From NCBI GenBank assembly GCA_016783965.1, contig JADHVO010000005.1:1-64000 (forward strand): a stretch of 64,000 bases of DNA, in the 5' to 3' direction. Positions 34,035 through 42,914 of the stretch are shown piece after piece. The translations under genes were made by a program, and so were the position numbers. The stretch's first letter is position 1; the number at the start of each line of letters is the position of its first letter. The DNA comes from Alphaproteobacteria bacterium (lineage in GTDB: Bacteria; Pseudomonadota; Alphaproteobacteria; Micropepsales; Micropepsaceae). The notes below the pieces were generated by a model. The model did no database searches. It was not told the origin of the DNA and saw nothing but the letters and a program-made list of their open reading frames with translations.

Positions 34035-34397
34035 ATGAAGATGATATTGGCCGCCGGCGCCGCCACATTGATTGCATTTGCCGCCTATGCCGCGGAACCC
34101 GTGGCGCCTCCAGCCAACAATCCGAGCGTCTCTCCGCCCGTGACCAATCCCGCACAAGCGACGTCGACGCCCGCCGCAACGGACACGGCGCCGGGAGCGG
34201 TGACGATGCCGGCGAGCGCCGCTCCAAGCGAGAGTTGCGCCGCCATGATCACGCGGGCGCGCGGCATGACGATGCCGAGCGATACGGCCAAGGCTGCAAC
34301 AGCGCGCAGCGAAATCACCGCGGCGGACGCCGCCGGCGACGACGCAATGTGCCGCAGGCACGCCCAGGCGGCCCTGAACGCGCTGGGCGGCATGTAA
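34035..34397 (+). CDS. Small exported protein, function unknown
   Basis: The 120-residue protein has a signal peptide (MKMILAAGAATLIAFAAYAA, cleaved near residue 20). A Pro/Thr/Ala-rich linker follows (about 21-65), then a short helical domain with two Cys (ESCAAMITRA and DAMCRRHAQAAL) that could form a disulphide. GGAAGATCAACT precedes the ATG. I do not recognise the family. Confidence 0.7.
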   Translation: MKMILAAGAATLIAFAAYAAEPVAPPANNPSVSPPVTNPAQATSTPAATDTAPGAVTMPASAAPSESCAAMITRARGMTMPSDTAKAATARSEITAADAAGDDAMCRRHAQAALNALGGM

Positions 34398-34445
34398 GCG
34401 CTTGAGGCGGAGGAGGGCGGCCGGCGCGGTCGCTCTCTCGTTTCG

Positions 34446-36161
34446 TCAGAAGCGTGAAGCAGTCAGCCGGGTGTCGGCCAGGGACCACGCTGCCGCATAG
34501 GCCTTGCGCGTCGCGTCCGCGGCGGCCTTGTCACCGAGCGCGTCCTGCGCCTGGGCGAGGCCGAACAGCGCCCAGCCGTCCAGACGGTAGTATCGCAGGC
34601 TGCGCTGGTAGGCTTCCGCAGCTTCCTTCGGACGACCCGCCTGAAGCAGCGCAGCGCCGAGCAGATGGCTCGACGGCTGATGCCAATAGGGCGGCTCGGT
34701 GTAGGGCAGGGTTTCTTCGATATCGCGCGCCTTGGTGAAGAAGGCGACAGCGGTATCGAGATCGCCCGATGTGCGTGCGATCTCTCCGTCAAGGTCTGCC
34801 AGCGCGATCTGGAGCATAGATACGGCGGGCACCATCTGATAGCGCTCGGCCAACTTGTCCTGTCCGGCCAGCGCGGCAAGCGCCGCGCGCTCCTCCGCCG
34901 CCTTTGCCTTGTCGCCCTTGTTGGCGAAGGCGAAGCCGCGCGCCTCACGGGCCAGTGCGGACGTCACGACCTGATCGGCCGGCGGCATCGGCTCGGCGAC
35001 GATCTCGTCCCATTTGCCGAAGCGCAGCAGCGTCGCCCAGGGTGTGAGGTAATAGAGTTCGGCCTGCGGTCCCATCTTTGCGGCGTCGGGGCCGACCGCC
35101 TTCACCAGGCGGCGGGCCGAGTCGATGGCGACCTTGTAACGGCCCTGCATTTCCGACGACGTCCAAAGGAAGTGGATGTTGTGGCCGTAATAGCCGAGCG
35201 GGTAGTAGCCCAGCGCGCGGCACACGGCGATGTACTGCTCATCGACCAGCGCCGCGAGTTCGTTCACATGCGCGGCATCGGCGTAGCGCCCCACGCGGTA
35301 ATAGATGTGCGACGGCATGTGCACAATGTGGCCGGCGCCGGGCATGAGTTTCTCCAGACGGTCGGCGGCAATTTCGGCGCGCTGCGGCGTGGTCGTGGCT
35401 TCGACGGCATGGATGTAAAGGTGCAGGGCGCCGGGATGATACGGCGCGCGCTTGATGATACCCTCCAGGGTGGAGACGATCTCTGTGGCATGGCCCTTGG
35501 GCGTGACGCCGTCGTTCTCCCAATAGTCCCAGGGCTGCGTGTCCATCATCGCCTCGACATAGAACACGCCGGCGTCGAGGTCATTGGGGTACTTCTTCCA
35601 CAGCGCCGCCATCGCATCGACGTAGGCGGCGTCGAGCCTGGCGCGATCAGCCTTCGGATCGGACGAGAAGCGCGCTGCCTGCGCATCGATCCAGTCGCGC
35701 TCCTCGGTCGAAGCGTATTTCTTGAGCGCGAGCGCATTCTGGATCGCCGTCCAGGCCGGCTTCACCGCATCCGCCGGCATCGGCAGGTTGATGTTTGGAC
35801 CCAGCGCATTGGCCCAGCCCCACCAGCACATCGCGCAATGCGGATCGAGGCGGATCGCCTCGCGGAAAGAACGCATCGCCTCGGCGTGGTTGAAGCCGAA
35901 CGTCAGCTTGATGCCCTGGTCGAAATAGCGCTGGGTCAGGGTGTTCCGTGTGCTGATCTTGTGGTGGAATGTGCCGAGACCCTTGAACAGCGGCGCGCCC
36001 GGCTTGTCGGCCGTGCCCATGTAAACGCCGGGCATGGGATCGATCATCTTCATGACGCCGCCCGGCGGCATCGCCATCGGCATGTCCATGGTCGTGGCAG
36101 CGAGGGCGGCCGTGGCCGTCAGGGCGGCCGCGACGGCAAGGAGGGCGGTCAGGCGCTTCAT
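34446..36161 (-). CDS. Exported TPR protein with Cys/Trp motif
   Basis: The 571-residue protein has a clear signal peptide (MKRLTALLAVAAALTATAALAA) and a Met-rich segment just after it (MDMPMAMPPGGVMKM). Tetratricopeptide-like helices run over the rest, including RYFDQGIKLTFGFNHAEAMRSF and DPHCAMCWWGWANALG with C109 and C112. HIVHMPSHIYYRVGRY and YYGHNIHFLW add conserved His residues. Proteins of this pattern are common in alphaproteobacteria and Bacteroidetes but lack a known function. The Met/His/Cys residues might bind metal; that is inference. Confidence 0.8.
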   Translation of the reverse strand: MKRLTALLAVAAALTATAALAATTMDMPMAMPPGGVMKMIDPMPGVYMGTADKPGAPLFKGLGTFHHKISTRNTLTQRYFDQGIKLTFGFNHAEAMRSFREAIRLDPHCAMCWWGWANALGPNINLPMPADAVKPAWTAIQNALALKKYASTEERDWIDAQAARFSSDPKADRARLDAAYVDAMAALWKKYPNDLDAGVFYVEAMMDTQPWDYWENDGVTPKGHATEIVSTLEGIIKRAPYHPGALHLYIHAVEATTTPQRAEIAADRLEKLMPGAGHIVHMPSHIYYRVGRYADAAHVNELAALVDEQYIAVCRALGYYPLGYYGHNIHFLWTSSEMQGRYKVAIDSARRLVKAVGPDAAKMGPQAELYYLTPWATLLRFGKWDEIVAEPMPPADQVVTSALAREARGFAFANKGDKAKAAEERAALAALAGQDKLAERYQMVPAVSMLQIALADLDGEIARTSGDLDTAVAFFTKARDIEETLPYTEPPYWHQPSSHLLGAALLQAGRPKEAAEAYQRSLRYYRLDGWALFGLAQAQDALGDKAAADATRKAYAAAWSLADTRLTASRF

Positions 36162-36231
36162 TGAATTCTCCCCTTGGACCGCGACAAGATGGCGGAAAGA
36201 CCGCCGCCTTCAAGGGCTTTATGCAGGCATC

Positions 36232-37344
36232 ATGACGAACACTCTTGGCCAGTCCCCGTTCTGGCGCAGCCGCCGCGCGGTCGGATTCTGGTTGCTCGCG
36301 ATCGCGGCTGTCATCCTGGGGATGATCACGGTCGGCGGGCTGACACGGATCACCGGCTCGGGGCTTTCGATCACCGAATGGGACGTGATCATGGGTGCGA
36401 TCCCGCCGCTGAACGACGCCCAGTGGCATGAGGCGTTCGCCAAGTACCAGCGCATCCCGCAATACATCCACGAGAATCGGGGCATGAGCCTTGAGGCGTT
36501 CAAGGGCATCTTCTGGTGGGAATGGGCGCACCGTCTGCTGGGCCGGTTGCTGGGCGTGCTTTTCTTCGCCCCGTTTGTCTGGTTCGCTTGGGCCGGCGCG
36601 ATCAAGCGCGCCGAGTGGCCGCGGATGATCGTGCTGTTCCTGCTTGGCGGGCTTCAGGGCGCCGTCGGCTGGTGGATGGTGCAGAGCGGGCTCGAGACGC
36701 GGATGAGCGTGTCGCAATACCGGCTGGCGATCCACCTCGGCGTGGCGCTGATCCTGCTGGTCGCGATGGTGTGGACGGCACTTCAGTACCTGCGCGCGGG
36801 TGAGCAGTCCGCGACGGCAAAGATGCCGCGCGGGCCGGTCGCCATCGCCGTTCTTGTTTATGTGCAGATGCTGCTCGGCGCGCTGGTCGCCGGGCTGCAT
36901 GCCGGGCTGATCTACAACACGTGGCCGTCGATGGATGGCCGGTTTGCGCCCGAGGATCTGTTTGGCCTTTCCCCGTGGTGGACTAATTTCTTCGAGAATC
37001 CGGCTACGGCACAATTCGATCACCGCATCGGCGCGTACATCGTTGCCACTAGTGTGTTCGCGCTGTGGTGGCGCGAGCGGGGTAGGCTGCAAGGACTCGC
37101 GCGGCGCAGCGGTAACGCGCTGCCGCACGTCACGCTGTTCCAGATCGCGCTAGGCATCGTCACATTGCTGTTGCAGGCGCCGGAGTTCCTCGCGGCGGCG
37201 CATCAATTGACGGCGGTGCTTTTGCTTTGCACGGCAGTGTGGCATGCGTTTGAGTTGAAAACGCAGAACGAAGGCGTGCGGCATGCGGAAAACGATCTTC
37301 CTTCTCGGACTGTCGATCGCGGCGTTGGCAGCCGGGCCGGCTGA
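36232..37344 (+). CDS. ctaA: Heme A synthase (COX15/CtaA)
   Basis: The 370-residue protein has eight hydrophobic helices. VGGLTRITGSGLSITEWDVI, WWEWAHRLLGR, HAGLIYNTWPSMDGR and FDHRIGAYIV carry the paired His ligands of COX15-type heme A synthase. The enzyme oxidises the C8 methyl of heme O to give heme A for cytochrome aa3 oxidase. The start was chosen at MTNTLGQSPFW; earlier codons would run into the divergent TPR gene. The 3' end overlaps the next gene by 62 bases, and the last 28 residues (from KTQNEG) are not membrane-like. Confidence 0.95.
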   Translation: MTNTLGQSPFWRSRRAVGFWLLAIAAVILGMITVGGLTRITGSGLSITEWDVIMGAIPPLNDAQWHEAFAKYQRIPQYIHENRGMSLEAFKGIFWWEWAHRLLGRLLGVLFFAPFVWFAWAGAIKRAEWPRMIVLFLLGGLQGAVGWWMVQSGLETRMSVSQYRLAIHLGVALILLVAMVWTALQYLRAGEQSATAKMPRGPVAIAVLVYVQMLLGALVAGLHAGLIYNTWPSMDGRFAPEDLFGLSPWWTNFFENPATAQFDHRIGAYIVATSVFALWWRERGRLQGLARRSGNALPHVTLFQIALGIVTLLLQAPEFLAAAHQLTAVLLLCTAVWHAFELKTQNEGVRHAENDLPSRTVDRGVGSRAG

Positions 37345-37810
37345 GGCAGCCGGACAGATCGACCAGCTCAGGGCCGGCAAGCTCCAGTGCTACGGCCCGA
37401 ACACGACCGCGAAGACCTGCGCGGCGCTGTCCGGTTACACGTTCGGCAGCACGATCATGAACCAGGCCGAGGTGCTGATCTCTGCCAACCCGGTCGGCAC
37501 GATGAGGACCAACTCGCCAGTGACGCTGAAAGGAGAGGCAATCTGCGGCACACCAACAAGGAAGGATATCGACGACGCGGTGATAACCTCAGGCGGACAG
37601 GTGCTCACGGCCGCACAGGCTGCCAACGTCAAGGCGCAGATATGGGCCAGCATGGCGCCCAGCGCAGGCAAGGAGCTGTGTACGATGTACACGCCCGGCG
37701 CCGGCGGCACCTACACAACCGCCTACACGATGGCCGGTCAAACGACCACGATCCCGTCTACGACAGTGATCCTGGTCAGCCCCAACGACGGCTACCGCGT
37801 CGCGCCTTAG
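37283..37810 (+). CDS. Small exported protein, function unknown
   Basis: The 175-residue protein has a signal peptide (MRKTIFLLGLSIAALAAGPAEAA) and a mature part with four Cys (near 36, 46, 88 and 132). IDQLRAGKLQCYGPNTTAKTCAALSGYTF recalls small secreted proteins of unknown function. It starts 62 bases inside the end of ctaA. This is unusual for two real genes and implies that one of them gained or lost an end. Its stop overlaps the convergent sulfhydrylase by 4 bases. Confidence 0.7.
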   Translation: MRKTIFLLGLSIAALAAGPAEAAGQIDQLRAGKLQCYGPNTTAKTCAALSGYTFGSTIMNQAEVLISANPVGTMRTNSPVTLKGEAICGTPTRKDIDDAVITSGGQVLTAAQAANVKAQIWASMAPSAGKELCTMYTPGAGGTYTTAYTMAGQTTTIPSTTVILVSPNDGYRVAP

Positions 37811-39078
37811 CTGTTCAGCGCCTGATCAAGGTCGGCGATGATGTCCTCCGGGCTTTCTATGCCGATGGACAGGCGGATCACGTCGTTGCCGGCGCCGGCG
37901 CGGGCGCGCTCGTCGTCGTTGAGCTGGCGGTGCGTGGTCGAGGCCGGATGGATGATCAGGCTGCGCGTGTCGCCGATGTTGGCGAGATGGCTGAACAGCT
38001 TGACGCCGTTGACCATCTTCACGCCCGCCTCATAGCCGCTCTTCAGGCCGAAGGTGAACACCGAACCGGCGCCCTTCGGGCAATAGGTGCGGTGCAGGCC
38101 GTAGGATGCGTCGCCTTCGAGGCCGGCATAGTTCACCCAGCTCACCTTGTCGTTCGCCTTCAGCCATTTCGCGACGGTTAGCGCGTTGTCGCAATGACGC
38201 TGGATGCGCAGCGGCAGCGTCTCGATGCCGGTCAGCACGAGGAACGCGTTCATCGGCGACAACGCCGGCCCGAGATCGCGCAGGCCGAGCACGCGGCAGG
38301 CGATGGCGAACGCCATGTCGCCGAACGTCTCCCACAGCTTCATGCCGTGATAGGATGGGCAGGGCTCCGACAGGCTCGGGAATTTGCCGCTGCCGTAATT
38401 GAACTTGCCGCTGTCGACGATGATGCCAGCCATCGAGTTGCCGTGGCCACCGAGAAATTTCGTGGCCGAATGCAGCACGATGTCGGCGCCCCATTCGATC
38501 GGACGGATCAGGTACGGCGTGGCCAGCGTGTTGTCGACGATCAGCGGTACGCCCGCGGCATGCGCGATGCCGGCGATGGCTTCGATGTCGCTGATGATGC
38601 CGCCGGGGTTGGCGATGCTCTCGATGAACACGGCTCGAGTACGGCCGTCGATCTGCGCCTTGAACGATTCCGGATCGCGCGTGTCGGCCCACTTCGCGCC
38701 CCAGCTGAACTTGGCGAAGCCCTGGCTGAACTGGTTGATCGAACCGCCGTAGAGCTGGCGCGCCGCGACGATGTTGTCGCCCGGACCCATCAGCGTGTGC
38801 AGCGCGACGAGCTGCGCGGCGTGGCCGGAACTCACGGCGAGCGCGGCGCGGCCGCCTTCCAGCGCGGCGACGCGCTCTTCCAGCACCGCGTTGGTCGGAT
38901 TCATGATGCGCGAATAGATGTTGCCGAAGACCTGGAGGTTAAACAGTGCGGCGGCGTGGTCGGCGTCCTCGAACACAAAGGCCGTGGTCTGATAGATCGG
39001 CGTGGCGCGGGCGCCGGTCGCCGGGTCGGGCTGAGCGCCCGCGTGAACCGCCAGCGTATTGAAGCCGTAGTCGCTCAT
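37807..39078 (-). CDS. O-acetylhomoserine sulfhydrylase (PLP)
   Basis: The 423-residue protein belongs to the Cys/Met metabolism PLP family. The Schiff-base Lys is K207 in SATKFLGG and a PLP-pyridine Asp is D182 in VDNTLATPYL. SRIMNPTNAVLEERVAALEGG is the family start. The length and the GGTYN-like insertions are typical of MetY-type O-acetylhomoserine aminocarboxypropyltransferase, which makes homocysteine from O-acetylhomoserine and sulfide. AAGGAGAGTGGC precedes the chosen ATG. No SAM-II-like riboswitch could be recognised in the 189-base upstream gap. Confidence 0.93.
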   Translation of the reverse strand: MSDYGFNTLAVHAGAQPDPATGARATPIYQTTAFVFEDADHAAALFNLQVFGNIYSRIMNPTNAVLEERVAALEGGRAALAVSSGHAAQLVALHTLMGPGDNIVAARQLYGGSINQFSQGFAKFSWGAKWADTRDPESFKAQIDGRTRAVFIESIANPGGIISDIEAIAGIAHAAGVPLIVDNTLATPYLIRPIEWGADIVLHSATKFLGGHGNSMAGIIVDSGKFNYGSGKFPSLSEPCPSYHGMKLWETFGDMAFAIACRVLGLRDLGPALSPMNAFLVLTGIETLPLRIQRHCDNALTVAKWLKANDKVSWVNYAGLEGDASYGLHRTYCPKGAGSVFTFGLKSGYEAGVKMVNGVKLFSHLANIGDTRSLIIHPASTTHRQLNDDERARAGAGNDVIRLSIGIESPEDIIADLDQALNS

Positions 39079-39267
39079 GCCACTCTCCTTGTTGGGCGCG
39101 CATGCCGGCACCCCATCGCGTTGTCGTTTCGTTTCGCGGATATAGGTTGCAACCCCGGGCGCGAAAACGGCGCACTATGCAACGCCGGAGAGCGGCTCGC
39201 CAGAGATCGTGTGCAGGCCACGCATGTTCAGGTGCAGGGTGGCAACGTCCGGTGCGACAGGTACGAT

Positions 39268-39501
39268 TCAGTCGTGATCGTGATGATGATGATCGTGCCG
39301 GTCGCGATCCCGATCGTGTTCGTGCGCCATGTGGTGGCCGATGGCGCAGCCTGCGATTGCGCCGAGCAAGCCGTGATGAACAAGGTGCCCGGCGACCCCG
39401 CCGACGATCGCGCCCTTTATGCAGCCCCTGGCTTCCGCCCCGGGGGCCGTCCCAACGCTGAGCGCGGCGACCATGGAAAGTCCAAGGATGAACTTCTTCA
39501 C
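39268..39501 (-). CDS. Small exported His-rich glycine-zipper protein
   Basis: The 77-residue protein is read from GTG (VKKFILGLSMVAALSVGTAPGAEA), preceded by GGAG at good spacing; ATG codons 15 and 24 bases upstream are alternatives. A signal peptide is followed by a short Gly-rich segment (GAIVGGVAGHLVHHGLLGAIAG) and a tail of alternating His, Asp and Arg. The tail looks suited to metal binding. No function is known. Confidence 0.7.
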   Translation of the reverse strand: MKKFILGLSMVAALSVGTAPGAEARGCIKGAIVGGVAGHLVHHGLLGAIAGCAIGHHMAHEHDRDRDRHDHHHHDHD

Positions 39502-39566
39502 GGTTCGCCACTCCATCGTGTGCATGGGACGTAGGCATCCGCGAACCGATTTCAAGGTCGCGTTGT

Positions 39567-40082
39567 TCAGGCCCGCTTCAGCGAACCGCCCTTGCCGAAC
39601 AGGAGCGGCTTGCGGTTGTCGATCACCTTGCGGTTGACGCCCATCCAGCCGATCTCGCCCGAGAAGCGGCCGTGCTCGATCTTGGGGCAACGGTCCATGA
39701 TGACCATGAGGCCGGCATCTTTCGCGAGCTTCTCGGCTTCCTCGCTGATCACGCCGAGCTGCATCCATATCACCTTGATGCCCAGGCGGTCCTTTTCGGC
39801 CAGCGCCTCGCGCACGATCTGCGGCGCAACGTCGGCGGTGCGGAAGATGTCGACCATGTCGACCGGTGCCGGCACATCCTTGAGCGAGGCATAGACGGTC
39901 TGGCCGAGAATCTTCTTGCCGACCATCCCCGGATTGATCGGATGCACGACATAACCCTTCGCGAGCAGGTACATCATCGCGAAATAGGAGGGCCGCATCT
40001 CGTTGCCGCTGGCGCCGACCATGGCGATGGTCTTGGTGGAGCGGAGGATCGACTTGATCAGGGTATCTTCGTATTGGGGCAT
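39567..40082 (-). CDS. CoA-binding (YccU-like) protein
   Basis: The 171-residue protein has a single Rossmann CoA-binding domain. TKTIAMVGASGNEMRPSYFAMMYLLAKGY starts it, and VIWMQLGVISEEAEKLAKDAGLMVIMDRCPKIEH ends it. These match the YccU family, a stand-alone relative of the CoA-binding part of succinyl-CoA synthetase. The ATG chosen gives the normal length; a GTG 48 bases upstream overlaps the enoyl-CoA hydratase gene. Its role is unclear. Confidence 0.87.
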   Translation of the reverse strand: MPQYEDTLIKSILRSTKTIAMVGASGNEMRPSYFAMMYLLAKGYVVHPINPGMVGKKILGQTVYASLKDVPAPVDMVDIFRTADVAPQIVREALAEKDRLGIKVIWMQLGVISEEAEKLAKDAGLMVIMDRCPKIEHGRFSGEIGWMGVNRKVIDNRKPLLFGKGGSLKRA

Positions 40083-40117
40083 GGCGTGCTGGTAATTCCA
40101 AACGTTCGCGATCGCAA

Positions 40118-40921
40118 CTACTGCGGCCACTTGGGTTCCCGCTTTTCGACGAAGGCGCCGATGCCTTCTTCGGCTTCCGCAGCCAGCATGTTCATCGTCA
40201 TGACCTGGCTGGCGTAGTCGTAGGCTTCGCCGAGCGGCATCTCGACCTGGCGATAGAACGCCTCCTTGCCGATCTTCAGCGTGCCGTGCGGCTTGGTGGC
40301 GATGAGTTCTGCCAGCTTCATGGTTTCGGCTTCAAGCGCCTCCGGCGCGACAACACGATTTATGAGGCCCATGCGGTGGGCGGTTTCGGCCGAGATCATC
40401 TCGCCGGTCAGCAGCATCTCCATCGCGTGCTTGCGCAAGACGTTGCGCGATAACGCCACCATGGGTGTCGAGCAGAACAAGCCGATGTTCACGCCAGGCG
40501 TTGCGAAGCGCGCGGCGGAGGAGGCGAGGGCGAGGTCGCAGCTCGCGACGAGCTGGCAGCCGGCCGCCGTGGCGATGCCGTGGACCTGCGCGATCACGGG
40601 CTTGGGATGGCGCACGATGGCCTGCATGAGCTTCGAGCACTGGGCGAACAGATCGGCAAAGAACTGCTTGCCCTTGTCGGCATCCGCGCGGCGGGCAGTC
40701 ATCTCTTTCAGGTCATGGCCGGAAGAGAACGCCGGGCCGTCCGCCGCGATCACGACGACGCGTACGGACTTGTCCTTGGCAGCATCATCCAATGCGCCCT
40801 GAAGCGCGCTCATCAGCCCGACGCTGAGAGCATTTCGGGCGTTGCCGCGGTTGAGCGTGATCTTCAAGACCGAGCTGCTCTGTGCGGTCAGGACCAGCGG
40901 CGGGGAGGCGGGAGCATTCAT
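40118..40921 (-). CDS. Enoyl-CoA hydratase/isomerase family protein
   Basis: The 267-residue crotonase-fold protein has the oxyanion-hole segments SSGHDLKEM (66-74) and HGIATAAGCQLVASCDLA. The usual catalytic Glu positions of ECH1 are not both evident, and the C-terminal trimerisation helix is present. It resembles the ECHDC3-like branch, whose reaction is uncertain. It is upstream of the CoA-binding protein on the same strand with a 35-base gap and probably shares its transcript. Confidence 0.88.
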   Translation of the reverse strand: MNAPASPPLVLTAQSSSVLKITLNRGNARNALSVGLMSALQGALDDAAKDKSVRVVVIAADGPAFSSGHDLKEMTARRADADKGKQFFADLFAQCSKLMQAIVRHPKPVIAQVHGIATAAGCQLVASCDLALASSAARFATPGVNIGLFCSTPMVALSRNVLRKHAMEMLLTGEMISAETAHRMGLINRVVAPEALEAETMKLAELIATKPHGTLKIGKEAFYRQVEMPLGEAYDYASQVMTMNMLAAEAEEGIGAFVEKREPKWPQ

Positions 40922-40978
40922 GGCGGCGTCCGGGAACTGTTCTTCGGACGCCTATATAACACTCCCGCAAACTCTTGC

Positions 40979-41539
40979 TCAGTCGCCGCCGGACCAGGTG
41001 AAGGTGATGTTCTTGAATGCCTTGCCGGCCACGGTGAGATCGCCCTTGATCACCGGCGCGCTGGTGTCGCCCGGACCGGCTTCCGTGCCCTGCTTGGCGT
41101 TGAACGCTGCGATCTTCTTGCGGTCGATGGTGCCGGTGAAACTCACGGCGCCGACCTCTTTTGAGGTACCCGTCCACGCGATGTTGTTGCCCTGGATGCG
41201 ATAGGCTGTCGGAAGAACACGCGGCAGATTCGCATGATACATCTGGCCGTTTTCTTCGTTCTTGACCATCTTGCTGGACGTGTCGGTGAACTGGAACATG
41301 ACGGGCGCGTAGGTGGCGAGGCGCTCGGTGCCCTTCTCCCACTTTACCAGGTCGTCCTGCATCCCGATGTGCAGGTGATCAAGCTCGAACTTGCCGACCT
41401 TCACGGGTGCCGAAGGGCTGTAGTAGCCGAACAGGTCATCCTTGCCGTCGCGGGTGAAACCCTTCAGCGGCGCATCGGCTGCGAGCGCCATTCCGGCCGC
41501 AACGAAAACCACGGCCAACGCCGTCATGAACCGTTTCAT
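40979..41539 (-). CDS. Exported protein, function unknown
   Basis: The 186-residue protein has a signal peptide (MKRFMTALAVVFVAAGMALAAD) and a mature beta-rich part with no Cys. Conserved-looking segments are GYYSPSAPVKVGKFELDHLHIGM and VSFTGTIDRKKIAAF. GGGGGGATTGC precedes the ATG. I do not recognise the family. It is separated from the enoyl-CoA hydratase by 57 bases. Confidence 0.7.
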   Translation of the reverse strand: MKRFMTALAVVFVAAGMALAADAPLKGFTRDGKDDLFGYYSPSAPVKVGKFELDHLHIGMQDDLVKWEKGTERLATYAPVMFQFTDTSSKMVKNEENGQMYHANLPRVLPTAYRIQGNNIAWTGTSKEVGAVSFTGTIDRKKIAAFNAKQGTEAGPGDTSAPVIKGDLTVAGKAFKNITFTWSGGD

Positions 41540-41756
41540 GCAATCCCCCCAATGAACGCGACGCGCGATGAACAGGAACTCTAGCCCGATTTGCAAGCCC
41601 AATGCGACACCGCAACGAAGACGTTTTCCGAAGCATTTCCTCACGGAACCTAACCGTCAGGTTACGCGTACGCCGCCCATCGGCCGGGCCCTTTTGGCCG
41701 TTGCGCCGTGGCGCCGCTGCCATACAGTGTGTGCGCCTGTCGAAGGAGACCCCGCC

Positions 41757-42791
41757 ATGGCTTCGAAAATCGCTGATGATTCTCGCATCGATCCGCGCAT
41801 CAAGGCGATCTTCGGAGCAATTCCGGCGCTGTCTCCGCAAGGCAACGTGGCGAGCCGCGACGCAATGCTGGCCGAACAGAACACCGAAGCTGCCAGGGCG
41901 CAGGCCGCGCAGATGACAGCGATGTTCGCCATGATGGACAATGAGCAGGTGGCGCCGTCAGCAGGGCTGGCGACGCGGACGGAGGCATTCCGGTCGGAGC
42001 CTGACGGCAACACCGTCAAGATTCAGTTCATCCGGCCGGACAATTCCGAACGTCTGCCGTGCGTCTACTACATCCACGGCGGCGGCATGGCGATGATGTC
42101 CGCGTTCGACGGGCTCTATCGCGCCTGGGGGCGGATCATCGCGGCGCAAGGCGTCGCGGTGGCGATGGTGGACTTCCGCAATTGCGTGCGCGCATCATCG
42201 GCGCCGGAGGTCGAGGCGTATCCGGCCGGCCTCAACGACTGCGTGTCGGGCCTGCGCTGGGTGCACGCGCATGCCGACCTGCTGAAGATCGATCCGAACA
42301 AGATCGTCATCGCCGGCGAGAGTGGTGGCGGCAACCTCACGCTCGCGGCGGGCATGAAGCTTAGGAAGGACGGCGATATCGGGTTGATCAAGGGATTGTA
42401 CGCGCTGTGCCCCTACATTGCCGGCGAGTGGCCGCAGGCGCGCTTTCCGTCGTCGACGGAGAACAACGGCATCCTCCTCGACCTGCACAACAATCGCGGC
42501 GCGATGGGATACGGGATTGACGCCTTCAAGGCGCGCGATCCGCTGGCGTGGCCCTCCTTTGCCACCGAGGACGATGTGAAGGGCTTGCCGCCGACGGTCA
42601 TCAGCGTCAACGAGTGCGATCCGCTGCGGGACGAGGGAATCGCGTTCTACCGGCTGCTTCTCAAAGCCGGTGTGCCGGCGCGGGCCCACACGGCGCTTGG
42701 AACGGTGCACGGGACCGAGATTTTCGCCATCGCTTGCCCGGACATCAGCCGGAACGCGGCCCGGGCGATCGCCAATCACGCGCGGGACTAG
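41757..42791 (+). CDS. Alpha/beta hydrolase of the hormone-sensitive-lipase family
   Basis: The 344-residue protein has the HSL signature HGGG (107-110), the elbow GESGGGN with Ser 189, the acid in NECDPLRDEG and the His in TVHGTEIF. GAAGGAGACC precedes the ATG. Family members hydrolyse acyl esters of small alcohols. The long helical cap (about 30-85) is typical. The substrate is unknown. Confidence 0.9.
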   Translation: MASKIADDSRIDPRIKAIFGAIPALSPQGNVASRDAMLAEQNTEAARAQAAQMTAMFAMMDNEQVAPSAGLATRTEAFRSEPDGNTVKIQFIRPDNSERLPCVYYIHGGGMAMMSAFDGLYRAWGRIIAAQGVAVAMVDFRNCVRASSAPEVEAYPAGLNDCVSGLRWVHAHADLLKIDPNKIVIAGESGGGNLTLAAGMKLRKDGDIGLIKGLYALCPYIAGEWPQARFPSSTENNGILLDLHNNRGAMGYGIDAFKARDPLAWPSFATEDDVKGLPPTVISVNECDPLRDEGIAFYRLLLKAGVPARAHTALGTVHGTEIFAIACPDISRNAARAIANHARD

Positions 42792-42797
42792 GATTCG

Positions 42798-42819
42798 ATA
42801 CGGTATCATAATACCGTAT
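42798..42819. promoter_or_regulatory. Perfect palindrome in the rplM leader
   Basis: ATACGGTAT and ATACCGTAT flank four bases in the gap between the lipase stop and rplM, about 95 bases upstream of the rplM start codon. It is AT-rich against a GC-rich background and could be a protein-binding operator or part of the promoter. There is no evidence for the protein that would bind it. Confidence 0.5.
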
Positions 42820-42914
42820 AAGGAAAATGCAGTCAGGACAGGCGTTTTTGCTTGACCGGGGAAAGCGTGGCACGTAAAAGCCGCGCCCTGACGTTATTTC
42901 CTGACAGGTCAACC

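Noticed and set aside
39079..39267. Possible SAM-type riboswitch before the sulfhydrylase gene
   Set aside because: I could not match the pseudoknot or conserved bases of SAM-II or other SAM classes, so it is not reported.
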